Assembly (NCBI GenBank): GCA_964398365.1 | Contig: CAYNMC010000022.1 | Span: forward strand, 1 to 24,906 | Direction: 5' to 3' | DNA length: 24,906 nucleotides | From: CAYNMC01 sp964398365 | GTDB taxonomy: Bacteria > Patescibacteriota > Microgenomatia > UBA1400 > CAYNMC01 | Shown: one piece after another, positions 16,437-24,090 of the stretch | How positions within the stretch are numbered: the first letter of the stretch is position 1 | How the letters are laid out: the number at the start of each line of letters is the position of its first letter | Made by a program: the position numbers and the translations under genes | Notes under the pieces: model-generated | Database searches by the model: none | Told to the model about the DNA's origin: nothing | The model's input: only the letters and a program-made list of their open reading frames with translations

Positions 16437-17390
16437 TTAATTTTTCTCTTTTTTATACCAGTTGACAAATTCTTTAAGACCTTTTTCAAGAGAAGTTCGG
16501 GGTTGCCACTTTAAAAATCGTTTGGCCTTGCTAATATTAGCATAAGTGATTTTTAGGTCTGTTTTCGGCAGTTTTGTAAATTTAATTAATGGTTTCTTTT
16601 TGGTTTCTTTAACTAAAATTTCTAGAAAATTTTTTAAGGAGGTTGGTTTTGAACTACCCAAATTAATAATTTCAAAACTAAATGATTTATTAATTACTTT
16701 TAGGAGAGCTTCAGTAATATCATCAATGTAGGTAAAATCACGTTTTGTGTCTTTTTCATAAAGAACGATAGTTTCTTGGTTAAATAAGCGTTTCGTAAAA
16801 TCATAATAAGCCATATCGGGTCGTCCCCAAGGGCCATAAACAGTAAAAAACCTTAAACAACAAGCTTTAATTCCAAAGAGGTGGTGGTAAGTTTTAATCA
16901 TCAACTCCCCGGCACGTTTAGTGACTCCATAAAGCGAAAGTGGTTGATCACAGGGATCGTTTTCCAAAAAGGGAACATTTTTGCTGTTGCCATAAACACT
17001 GCTCGAAGAAGCAAAAATTAATTTTGTTTTTGGAGAGTGGTTTTTAATTGATTCTAAAATATTTAATAAACCACGAAGATTGCTTTTTTCATAACAAAAA
17101 GGGTTGACGAGGGAATAGCGCACGCCCGCTTGCGCAGCAAGATGAACTACTGCCTCAAAATGATTTCTTTCAAAAAGGTTTTTGAGCAATTTTTGCTTAT
17201 TGATATCCTCTTTAAAAAAGACAAAGTTTTTTCTTTGGCCGATTAATTTATTTAAACGAAGTTTTTTTAAAGAGGGATGATAATAATTATTGAGATTATC
17301 AATGCCAGTGACATAATTATTTTGCTCGAGGAGTTTTTTAGTTAAATGGGCACCGATGAAGCCTGCACAACCGGTGACTAAGATTTTCAT
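16437..17390 (-). CDS. NAD-dependent sugar epimerase (UDP-glucuronate 4-epimerase-like SDR)
   Basis: A 317-residue extended SDR protein. Seen: TGCAGFIG (6-13) for NAD binding, DNLNNYYHPSLK (31-42), HLAAQAGVRYS (83-93), FASSSSVYG (126-134), and the catalytic Y154/K158 in LYGVTKRAGE. The YGPWGRPDMAYYDFTK stretch (185-200), NPFCY near 96-100 and DFTYIDDI are what I know from UDP-glucuronate 4-epimerases, which make UDP-galacturonate through a 4-keto intermediate. Closely related proteins act on UDP-glucose or UDP-xylose, so the exact substrate is not certain. Its start overlaps the stop of the decarboxylase-like gene by ATGA; the two would be made together and could compete for or share UDP-glucuronate-derived sugars. 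Confidence 0.9.
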   Translation of the reverse strand: MKILVTGCAGFIGAHLTKKLLEQNNYVTGIDNLNNYYHPSLKKLRLNKLIGQRKNFVFFKEDINKQKLLKNLFERNHFEAVVHLAAQAGVRYSLVNPFCYEKSNLRGLLNILESIKNHSPKTKLIFASSSSVYGNSKNVPFLENDPCDQPLSLYGVTKRAGELMIKTYHHLFGIKACCLRFFTVYGPWGRPDMAYYDFTKRLFNQETIVLYEKDTKRDFTYIDDITEALLKVINKSFSFEIINLGSSKPTSLKNFLEILVKETKKKPLIKFTKLPKTDLKITYANISKAKRFLKWQPRTSLEKGLKEFVNWYKKEKN

Positions 17391-18388
17391 GGTCTGGTTT
17401 TACTTCTACTTATTGATTTTTTAAAGTAATTAATAGTTTTATTTAGGCCTTCTTCAAGGGATATTTTGGGTTGCCATTTAAGTAATTTTTTTGCGAGTTC
17501 AATGTCAGGCTTGCGTTTTTCTGGATCGTCTTCTGGTAAAGGAAGGTAATTAATTTTAGGAAAGTAACCGGTAATTGCCTTTATTTTTTCTACCAATTGC
17601 AGAATTGTAATTTCTTGAGGATTGCCAAGATTTACAGGAAGAGCATTTGCCTGGTCACACCTTAATAATTTTAAGAGAGCCTCCACTTGATCATCAATAT
17701 AACAAAAACTTCGTGTTTGTTTGCCATTGCCATAAATAAAAATCGGCTTTTTTTGTAAAATTTGATAAATAAAAAGAGGTAAAGCTCGGCCGTCTTCAAT
17801 ATTCATCCTCGGACCATAAGTATTAAAAATTCGCGCAATTCTTGTTTGTAAATGAAGATGTCTGCTAAAATTGGCGGTAATAGCCTCACCTAGGCGTTTG
17901 GCTTCATCATAAATTGCTCTTGGTCCGATAGGATTGACATGACCTAAATAATTTTCTTTTTGAACTTCCATTTCCGGATTACCATATACTTCTGATGAGG
18001 AGGCAAATAAGAAAACAGCTTTAGTTTTGCTGGCCAAATTACATAAATTATGGGTGCCCAAAGAATTAGCAAGATATGTTTCTTGCCATAATTGATGGTA
18101 GCTTTTAGGACTTAAGGGATTGGGGCCAGCCGGACTAGCCAAATGAAGAATATAATCAAGTTTAAGAGAATTAAGTTTTTTTAGATCTTTTTCTCGGGTG
18201 ATATCTAATTTAAGAAAAGTAAAAGATTTTTCTTGAAATAGATGGTGAATATTTTTTTTACTTCCTGTTAAGAAATTATCAAGACAAAAAACCCGTTGCT
18301 TTTCTTTGACTAAGCGTTCACAAAGAAAAGAACCGATAAAACCAGCACCACCAGCTATGAGGTAAGTTTTTGCTTTTTGAGACTTCAT
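17387..18388 (-). CDS. UDP-glucuronate decarboxylase-like SDR (UDP-xylose synthase type)
   Basis: A 333-residue extended SDR protein. Seen: GGAGFIGS (13-20) for NAD binding, DNFLTGSKKNI (37-47), HLASPAGP (82-89), FASSSEVYGNPE (128-139), and VNPIGPRAIYDEAKRLGE (151-168) with catalytic Y160/K164. NTYGPRM (189-195) and GKQTRSFCYIDD follow. The DEAKR, IGPR and NTYGPRM motifs are hallmarks of UDP-xylose synthase, which oxidises UDP-glucuronate at C4, decarboxylates it and reduces the product to UDP-xylose. This fits UXS better than the ArnA dehydrogenase, which stops at the 4-keto pentose. The ATG at 18388 is only about 3 nt from a predicted transcription start of a symmetric divergent promoter, so the transcript may be nearly leaderless. 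No UDP-glucose dehydrogenase is in the window. Confidence 0.92.
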   Translation of the reverse strand: MKSQKAKTYLIAGGAGFIGSFLCERLVKEKQRVFCLDNFLTGSKKNIHHLFQEKSFTFLKLDITREKDLKKLNSLKLDYILHLASPAGPNPLSPKSYHQLWQETYLANSLGTHNLCNLASKTKAVFLFASSSEVYGNPEMEVQKENYLGHVNPIGPRAIYDEAKRLGEAITANFSRHLHLQTRIARIFNTYGPRMNIEDGRALPLFIYQILQKKPIFIYGNGKQTRSFCYIDDQVEALLKLLRCDQANALPVNLGNPQEITILQLVEKIKAITGYFPKINYLPLPEDDPEKRKPDIELAKKLLKWQPKISLEEGLNKTINYFKKSISRSKTRP

Positions 18389-18389
18389 A

Positions 18390-18407
18390 ATGTTATGATA
18401 ATAACAT
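18390..18407. promoter_or_regulatory. Inverted repeat giving extended -10 elements on both strands
   Basis: ATGTTAT and ATAACAT form a perfect 7-bp inverted repeat around GATA, in the 37-bp gap between two divergent genes. On plus it reads TGTTATGAT (extended -10, TATGAT at 18394-18399); on minus TGTTATTAT (TATTAT at 18403-18398). Predicted starts are near 18406 and 18391. The plus leader would then include AGGAAGG (18412-18418), a strong Shine-Dalgarno. A dyad repressor site is an alternative. Confidence 0.5.
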
Positions 18408-18425
18408 ATCTAGGAAGGAAAAACT

Positions 18426-18785
18426 ATGCAAATCTGGCGTTATTTAATAATTTTTTCTTCAATTGGTTTAGCCGCTTTAGGCCAGCTATTACTTAAAATC
18501 GGCATGAATCGGCATGGTGAATTAACTTTTAATTTTTTGTCTTTGTTGACCGCATTTTTAGAATTTTATATCTTAGTAGGCTTACTTTGTTATGGGTTAA
18601 GTTTAATTATTTGGTTAGTGGTACTTTCAAGAGAAAATTTAAGCTTTGTTTATCCAATGGTAGCCTTTTCCTATGTTTTGACAACAGTTTTGGCGAGACT
18701 CCTGCTTCATGAGGAAGTACCGATGCTTCGCTGGCTTGGTTTGGTTTTGATTATTTTAGGCATCGCGTGCGTGGCTAGAAGCTAA
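18426..18785 (+). CDS. Small EamA/SMR-like membrane protein (ArnE/ArnF-like)
   Basis: A 119-residue protein made almost wholly of four hydrophobic helices (about 6-24, 38-65, 73-91 and 100-117). The pattern ALGQLLLKIGM near the N-terminus, SFVYPMVAFSYVLTT (73-87), HEEVPMLRWLG and a GIACVARS end are what I recognise from the small EamA/SMR subunits ArnE and ArnF, which flip undecaprenyl-phosphate aminoarabinose. Here there is one gene rather than two, so a homodimer is likely if the role holds. It has a strong AGGAAGG Shine-Dalgarno and heads the operon with the Wzx-like flippase, 2 nt apart. A general small-molecule exporter cannot be excluded. Confidence 0.82.
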   Translation: MQIWRYLIIFSSIGLAALGQLLLKIGMNRHGELTFNFLSLLTAFLEFYILVGLLCYGLSLIIWLVVLSRENLSFVYPMVAFSYVLTTVLARLLLHEEVPMLRWLGLVLIILGIACVARS

Positions 18786-18787
18786 TC

Positions 18788-20029
18788 ATGAGACCGATCC
18801 GTGATTTCTTTAGTCAATCCTTGAAGACCCAAACAGCACAAGATACGGTAGTGGTTTTTATCGGCCAGTTTTTTAACACCACCGTTTCTGCCTTGTTTTT
18901 TATTTTGCTAGCGCGTGTTTTAGGACCAGCCCAGTTGGGAGTTTATTCAGCGGTTACCGCTTTGATTTTAATCATTACCGATACCGTTGATTTGGCGATT
19001 AACAGCAGTATTATTAGATTTAATCAGTTGCCAGAAAAGGAACAATTTAATAAATTTGCCTTTTTTCTCAAATTAATTTTAGGGAGTTTATTTTCAATTT
19101 TTATTTTTCTTGCCAGTAAACCAATTTCTTTTCTTCTGCAACGGGATTTAAATTCTTCGCTCAAGGTGGCAGCTTTCTTAATCCTTGTAATTTTTTTATA
19201 TCGTTTTCCTAAAGCTATTTTACAAGCCCAGAAAAATTTTAAAACCGATGCTCTTTTAGATGGCGGTTTGAGTTTATTAAGACTCATTTTTAGCATCTTA
19301 GTAATTTACTTTTACCAATTGACGGTTAATAAAGCCCTTTATATTCAAATAATTGTTACTTTTATAATGATGATTTTGGGCTTTAAACAGGTAGGTTTAA
19401 GTTTTATTGGAGAAAAGATTAAAGCTAATCTTCAAAATAAATTTTTTTCTTTTCAAAGTTGGTTGACACTTGCTTTTATTTTAGCCTCAATTCACAGCCG
19501 GATTGATAATTTTTTACTCATGCGTTTTGCTGGACCTGAAAAGTTAGGTTTTTATCAAGCAGGTTATCGCTTTTTCATGCCTATTATTCAATTTGCTTCG
19601 GTTCTTTCTGCAGTTTTTGCTCCCCGCTTTGCTTCTTTTACTAATGAACAAGAAGTAAAGAACTATCTGAGAAAAACTGCCTGCTTAACAGGTTTTTTTG
19701 GCTTTTTAATCCTGAATCTTATTTTATTATTGCCGTTTTTTATAAGATTTTTTTACGGAGATGATTATCTTCCGGCGGTGATACCAACCCAAATCTTAGT
19801 GGTTGGTTTTGCTTTTTTTATTTTTGCGGTGCCCTTTAATTCCTGTATTATTTACCGCAAAGAAGCTACTAAATTTTTTGCCTTGCTTAATTTTTGGCAA
19901 TTATTTTTAATTATTGGTTTAGATTTATTATTAATTCCCAGTTTAGGTGTGATTGGTGCAGCCTTAGCACTGACTGTAAGTTTAGTGATAGCTAATCTTG
20001 CGTCTGTTTTTTGGGTGATTAAAAAATGA
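18788..20029 (+). CDS. Wzx/RfbX-like polysaccharide flippase (MOP superfamily)
   Basis: A 413-residue polytopic protein of the MATE/MOP export fold, predicted to flip lipid-linked oligosaccharides across the membrane. The N-terminus has DTVVVFIGQFFNTTVS, then LARVLGPAQLGVYSAVTAL, the typical Wzx signature 'L.R.LGP...G.Y'. In the middle, RIDNFLLMRFAGPEKLGFYQAGYRF mirrors it at the start of the second half. About twelve helices are present. It is on the short side of the family range of about 410-480. The gene follows the ArnE/F-like gene by 2 nt and overlaps the GT4 by ATGA, so it belongs with the enzymes that assemble its cargo. No polymerase (Wzy) is obvious, although GT-C-like proteins can resemble Wzy. 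Confidence 0.9.
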   Translation: MRPIRDFFSQSLKTQTAQDTVVVFIGQFFNTTVSALFFILLARVLGPAQLGVYSAVTALILIITDTVDLAINSSIIRFNQLPEKEQFNKFAFFLKLILGSLFSIFIFLASKPISFLLQRDLNSSLKVAAFLILVIFLYRFPKAILQAQKNFKTDALLDGGLSLLRLIFSILVIYFYQLTVNKALYIQIIVTFIMMILGFKQVGLSFIGEKIKANLQNKFFSFQSWLTLAFILASIHSRIDNFLLMRFAGPEKLGFYQAGYRFFMPIIQFASVLSAVFAPRFASFTNEQEVKNYLRKTACLTGFFGFLILNLILLLPFFIRFFYGDDYLPAVIPTQILVVGFAFFIFAVPFNSCIIYRKEATKFFALLNFWQLFLIIGLDLLLIPSLGVIGAALALTVSLVIANLASVFWVIKK

Positions 20030-21060
20030 AAATTGCCTTTTTATCTTTTTATTCAGGGTTTGTAGAAAGAGGAGCAGAAGTTTTTGTAAGCGAGCTGGCG
20101 AAAAGATTAAGAAAAAATCATCAGGTAGTTATTTTTCATAGTGATTCTGTCCCAACAAGTTGGTCAAGACAAAATTTTTTTAGTTATTTTTACCTTGATA
20201 AACAATCTTTAAAAATTGCTTGGTTTACGTTAAAGAGATTATTTAAAATCGCTACTAAAAATTTTGATTTTATAATTGCCGTTAATGGCGGTTGGCAGAC
20301 CCTTTTTTGTAAGCTTTACTCTCTTTTTTTTGGTACAAAACTAATTATTAGTGGTCAAGCGGGTAGAGGCAGAGATGATAAGTTTAATCTTTGGTGTTGT
20401 CCAGATGCCTTTGTGGCTCTATCAGAAGCAGGTTACCGCTGGGCAAAGGAAATTAATCCGATAATTAAAATTGTCAAGATTCCCAATGGTGTTGATCTTG
20501 AAAAATTTAGTCCTCAAATTAAAAAAGCAACTTTAGATTTAGCCAAACCGATAATTTTATGCGTTGCGGCCTTAGAAAAATATAAAAGAGTTGAGTTAAG
20601 TTTGAGAGCGATAGCTAGGCTTAAAAAGGGAAGTTTGCTTTTGATTGGCAGCGGTCAACAAAATCAGTTAGACTACTTTGATAATTTAGGAAAGCAGCTT
20701 TTAGGCGTTCGACGTTATTGTCGTTTGACGGTGAGACACGAGGAAATACCATCTTATTATGTTGCTGCTGATTTGTTTACCATGGTTTCCGAAAATTGTG
20801 AAGCTTTTGGCACTGTTTATCTTGAAGCCATGGCTTGCAACTTACCGGTAGTCGCACCAGATGACGATTTACGTCGCGAAATTATTGGCCCGGCCGGTAT
20901 TCTAGTTAAAAATCCAGAAGATATTCAACGCTATGCTCATGGTTTAGCCCTGGCTTTAAAGACCGATTTTAAAAATCTTCCTCGAAAACAAGCAGAAAAA
21001 TTTTCATGGGATAAAATTGCTGCCGATTATGAAAGATTATTAAGAAAACTAAAATCATGA
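20026..21060 (+). CDS. Family 4 glycosyltransferase (GT-B)
   Basis: A 344-residue GT-B protein. The N-terminal half opens with FLSFYSGFVERGAEVFVSEL (5-24), with the glycine-rich acceptor-side loop. The linker carries IPNGVDLEKF (152-161). The C-terminal half begins with ILCVAALEKYKRVELSL (177-193), a variant of the usual 'GRL...K', and has the donor-site EX7E motif in CEAFGTVYLEAM (E259, E267) followed by NLPVVAPDDD. These are retaining GT4 features; the sugar is not predictable. It is expected to work on the cytoplasmic face on a lipid-linked acceptor. It overlaps the flippase gene and the next GT2 gene by ATGA on both sides, pointing to a single coupled operon. Confidence 0.92.
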   Translation: MKIAFLSFYSGFVERGAEVFVSELAKRLRKNHQVVIFHSDSVPTSWSRQNFFSYFYLDKQSLKIAWFTLKRLFKIATKNFDFIIAVNGGWQTLFCKLYSLFFGTKLIISGQAGRGRDDKFNLWCCPDAFVALSEAGYRWAKEINPIIKIVKIPNGVDLEKFSPQIKKATLDLAKPIILCVAALEKYKRVELSLRAIARLKKGSLLLIGSGQQNQLDYFDNLGKQLLGVRRYCRLTVRHEEIPSYYVAADLFTMVSENCEAFGTVYLEAMACNLPVVAPDDDLRREIIGPAGILVKNPEDIQRYAHGLALALKTDFKNLPRKQAEKFSWDKIAADYERLLRKLKS

Positions 21061-21899
21061 AGGTTTCTGTAATTATTCCTGTTTACCGGCAAGAAAAATA
21101 TCTTAAGAGATGTTTGGAGAGTTTAGCAAAACAAACGTTTAAAGATTTTGAGGTGATTGTGGTGATTGATAAAGATGATAAAAATTCAAAACTAAAAAAG
21201 CAAATCTTGCGCTTTTCCCTCAAAATTAGAAAGCTCAAAGTAATTAAACAAAATCATCAGGGCGCAGCAATAGCCAGAAATACGGGTGTCAAATACGCTC
21301 AAGGAAAAATTTTGATTTTCATTGATGCGGATATGGTATTTGCAAAGGATTTTCTTCAAGACTTGATTAGACCAATTGAGTTGAAACAAGCAAAGGGAAC
21401 TTTTTCTAAAAATGAGTGGGTGGCTAATTGGGAAAACCGCTGGGCTCGTTGCTGGAATTATAATTTAAATTTACCCCTAAAGAGAAGATTGCCAGATGAT
21501 TATCCTAATGAAGCCCCAGTTTTTCGAGCCATTCTTAAGTCAGAATTTCAAAAAGCTGGTGGTTTTATCCCAAGAGGTTATGATGATGATTGGACTCTCT
21601 CAGAGAAATTGGGTTACCGGGCCAAAGCTGTGAGCGGAGCCATTTATTATCATTATAATCCAGAAAATTTAAGAGAAATTTTTGAACAGGCAAGATGGTG
21701 GTCAAAAAGAAGCTATAAATTAGGTTTATTGGGGGAAGTGGCAAATTTGTTGCTTTTTACTTTACCATTTTCTTTACTTTTTGGTTTGTTTAAAGCTATT
21801 TATTTTCAAGAATTTAATTTTTTATTTTTTAAAATAGTTTTTGACACAGGAGCCTTTTTAGGTTTAATAGAAAAAATTTTGTTTAAAAGATATTATTAA
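21057..21899 (+). CDS. Family 2 glycosyltransferase with hydrophobic C-terminus
   Basis: A 280-residue GT2 protein. Seen: VSVIIPVYRQEKYL (3-16), ESLAKQTFKDFEVIVV (21-36), HQGAAIARNTGV (67-78) and IDADM (89-93) as the metal-binding DxD. The usual DDGS is replaced by IDKDDKNS (37-44), though the acidic position is kept. The acceptor-side motif GGFIPRGYDDDW (168-179) contains D176-D178 as candidate catalytic acids. A C-terminal hydrophobic region (about 230-272) suggests membrane association. The gene begins in an ATGA overlap with the GT4. After its stop, 60 nt hold a strong hairpin before the next gene, so transcription may be partly attenuated there. Confidence 0.9.
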   Translation: MKVSVIIPVYRQEKYLKRCLESLAKQTFKDFEVIVVIDKDDKNSKLKKQILRFSLKIRKLKVIKQNHQGAAIARNTGVKYAQGKILIFIDADMVFAKDFLQDLIRPIELKQAKGTFSKNEWVANWENRWARCWNYNLNLPLKRRLPDDYPNEAPVFRAILKSEFQKAGGFIPRGYDDDWTLSEKLGYRAKAVSGAIYYHYNPENLREIFEQARWWSKRSYKLGLLGEVANLLLFTLPFSLLFGLFKAIYFQEFNFLFFKIVFDTGAFLGLIEKILFKRYY

Positions 21900-21919
21900 T
21901 TAATAATTAATTATTGATT

Positions 21920-21948
21920 CAAAAATTTTGGCACTCCCAAAATTTTTG
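21920..21948 (+). promoter_or_regulatory. Perfect 12-bp hairpin just 5' of a ribosome binding site
   Basis: CAAAAATTTTGG (21920-21931) pairs perfectly with CCAAAATTTTTG (21937-21948) around the loop CACTC. It ends 2 nt before the GGAG ribosome binding site at 21951-21954. No T tract follows the stem, so it is not a textbook terminator; it may act as an intra-operon attenuator, RNA stabiliser or translational control hairpin. An AT-only palindrome TTATTAATTAATAA overlaps the preceding stop codon. Confidence 0.5.
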
Positions 21949-21950
21949 CT

Positions 21951-21954
21951 GGAG
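21951..21954 (+). promoter_or_regulatory. GGAG ribosome binding site supporting a TTG start
   Basis: GGAG lies 5 nt before the TTG at 21960. Together with the N-terminal helix starting directly after it, this supports TTG as the start of the GT39-like gene. It is one of only a few clear Shine-Dalgarno sites in the window. Confidence 0.6.
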
Positions 21955-21959
21955 AATAC

Positions 21960-23375
21960 TTGAAATCAAATTTATTAATTTTTTTAGTTTTATGCTTGGC
22001 TTTATTTTTACGTTTGATTGTGATTAATCAATCTTATTGGTTGGATGAGGCAATTCAGGTTTTAGAATCTAGAAGATCATTTGATCAGTTATGGCAGATT
22101 ACCGCTGATTTTCATCCCCCTTTGTTTCATTATTTAGCTTATTTTTGGTTGAAAGTTTCTGTCATTGAGTGGTGGGCAAGACTTTTGCCTCTTTCTTTGG
22201 GATTATTTACTATCTATTTTTTATATCAAGAAATTAAAGAAGTCGCTCGGCTAAAAACAGCAATTTTAGGCAGCTTATTTTTGGCAACTTCAAGTTTTCA
22301 TATTTATTATTCCCAAGAATTCCGTCCCTATATGCTTTCCTGTTTGCTGGCGACAGCTTCTTATTATTTTTTTATAAGATTTGTAAAAGCTGATAAGATT
22401 TATAAGATTGATAAGTGGTTAGGGAGCGGGATTAATTTATTAGGACTATATAGTCTTTATTATTTTCCCTTTGTTTTAGTTTCTCAATTGCTAGTTTTAA
22501 GTCTATTTTATCGCCCCAAAGTATTCACTTGGCTTAAAAGCTTAGCGATAAGTGGTTTGTTTTTTATGCTTTGGTTGCCGATGTTTTTCAAACAACTTAA
22601 TCTTGGCTGGCATTGGGCTAATCGATTTATGGTTTGGCGAGAGAGTGTTTCGGTGCCTTTAGTAAAAGTTTTACCCTTAACTTTTGCTAAGTTTTGGTTG
22701 GGAAATATAAGTTTGACTAATAAACTTATTTATGCTTTGTTAATTTTGGGTTTGTTAGCCATTTTTATTTTTCTGGTCTCTAGGGCATGGTTTAAAGAAA
22801 AAAAAATTACCCAAATGGTTTTAATATTTTTATTGGTACCTGTTTTTTTAGCCTTTTTTACTTCAATTTTTATTCCGACAATTGCTCCCAAGAGATTGCT
22901 TTTGATTTTACCTCAATTTTTCTTTTTACTGGCGCTTAGCGTCCGATCTTTAAATAAAAATTGGCAATGGGTTTTGGTTTTTTTTATCCTTTTTATCAAT
23001 GTTTTAAGCTTGAACGTTTATTACTTTAATCCACGCTTTCAAAGGGAGCAATGGCGTCAGGCCATTAATTGGGTAGAAAATAACAGTCTTAGTGATTCAG
23101 TAGTTCTTTTCGAGTTTAGTCAGCCTTTTGGTCCCTGGATGATTTATCAGACAGGAAAGCTTGAAGCTGTAGGAATTTTAGATGAAGATGATAACTTTGA
23201 GTTAAAAATAAGTCAGGTAACGAAGGACAAGAAACAAATTTTTCTTTTTCAATACTTAGTTGAAATGAGTGATCCGGAAAGAAAGGTAGCTAACTGGTTG
23301 ATAAGAAACAATTATTTACTGAAACAGACAGTAGATTTTCCTGGCGTGGGTTTAATTTATGAATATATTCAATAA
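21960..23375 (+). CDS. GT39-like membrane glycosyltransferase (PMT_2/ArnT family)
   Basis: A 471-residue polytopic GT-C protein starting at TTG (supported by GGAG 5 nt upstream). After the first helix comes SYWLDEAIQVLE (25-36), with D29-E30 as the catalytic acid site, and then ADFHPPLFHYLAYFWL (49-64), the 'D-HPPL' second motif of the GT39 family. About ten helices follow. The C-terminal extracytoplasmic segment has REQWRQAINWVENNS and SQPFGPWMIYQTGK, like that of the GT-C at 14224. It would transfer a sugar from polyprenyl phosphate to a surface acceptor. This gene keeps the clearest canonical GT39 signature of the five GT-C genes in the window. It overlaps the next gene by 17 nt. Confidence 0.9.
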   Translation: MKSNLLIFLVLCLALFLRLIVINQSYWLDEAIQVLESRRSFDQLWQITADFHPPLFHYLAYFWLKVSVIEWWARLLPLSLGLFTIYFLYQEIKEVARLKTAILGSLFLATSSFHIYYSQEFRPYMLSCLLATASYYFFIRFVKADKIYKIDKWLGSGINLLGLYSLYYFPFVLVSQLLVLSLFYRPKVFTWLKSLAISGLFFMLWLPMFFKQLNLGWHWANRFMVWRESVSVPLVKVLPLTFAKFWLGNISLTNKLIYALLILGLLAIFIFLVSRAWFKEKKITQMVLIFLLVPVFLAFFTSIFIPTIAPKRLLLILPQFFFLLALSVRSLNKNWQWVLVFFILFINVLSLNVYYFNPRFQREQWRQAINWVENNSLSDSVVLFEFSQPFGPWMIYQTGKLEAVGILDEDDNFELKISQVTKDKKQIFLFQYLVEMSDPERKVANWLIRNNYLLKQTVDFPGVGLIYEYIQ

Positions 23376-24090
23376 AATTTTTAATTTTTGGCGATGGCAC
23401 CCCGAAGTGGCAATAAGGTATTTGCCAGTTGTAGCAAGCATTAAAAAAGAAAAATCAAAAACCAAAAATAGGATTTTAGAAATTGGTTCTGGTTGGTTAG
23501 GGATTAGTCCTTATTTAGGTGAAGAAATCATAGGGTTAGATAGAGATTTTGAAGGTAAGAATTTTTATCTACTAAGACAAATTAAAGGCAGTGTTTTAAA
23601 CATACCATTTAAAAGTAGAAGTTTTGCTTTTGTGATTTGTATAGATGTTTTGGAGCATCTTGCCAAAGACCAGCGACAGCAAGCCTTAAGAGAAATTTTA
23701 AGGGTAACTAAAGACAAAGTCTTTTTAGGGGTGCCTTGCGGTTCTAAGAGTTATCAGCAAGACAAGAAGCTGGCTTTAAACTACCGAAAAATTTTTGGTA
23801 AGCCATTTCCCTTTTTTGATGATCATTTAAAATTTGGTTTGCCAACAAAAGCAGAGATAATTCAAGGGCTTAAGTTGGCTGCGCAAAAAAATCGACAACA
23901 AATTAGCTGGGAAATTAAAGGCAATGAAAATTTAAAATTAAGAGAATTTTTAATGAACGGCTGGTTAACCAAGAATATTTTGCTTAATTTTATTTACCGA
24001 AAATTGTTTTTATTTTTAATTCCGTTATTTAGTTTATTTGATCACCCGCCTTATTATCGTCAGTTGTTTTTTGTTAAAATTAAAGCATGA
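23359..24090 (+). CDS. Class I SAM-dependent methyltransferase
   Basis: A 243-residue protein with the class I methyltransferase order: motif I LEIGSGWLG (40-48), the acidic ribose contact in GLDRD (59-63), the GSVLNIPFKSRSFAFVIC stretch (77-94), DVLEHL (96-101) and LREILRVTKDKVFLGVP. The 'L-E-H' and 'R-E-I-L-R-V' motifs fit the Methyltransf_11 group. A C-terminal hydrophobic stretch (about 209-226) suggests membrane association. It is only distantly like the methyltransferase at 6320 and probably has a different target. The start is in a 17-nt overlap with the GT39-like gene, and its TGA overlaps the ATG of the last gene (ATGA). Confidence 0.87.
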   Translation: MNIFNKIFNFWRWHPEVAIRYLPVVASIKKEKSKTKNRILEIGSGWLGISPYLGEEIIGLDRDFEGKNFYLLRQIKGSVLNIPFKSRSFAFVICIDVLEHLAKDQRQQALREILRVTKDKVFLGVPCGSKSYQQDKKLALNYRKIFGKPFPFFDDHLKFGLPTKAEIIQGLKLAAQKNRQQISWEIKGNENLKLREFLMNGWLTKNILLNFIYRKLFLFLIPLFSLFDHPPYYRQLFFVKIKA

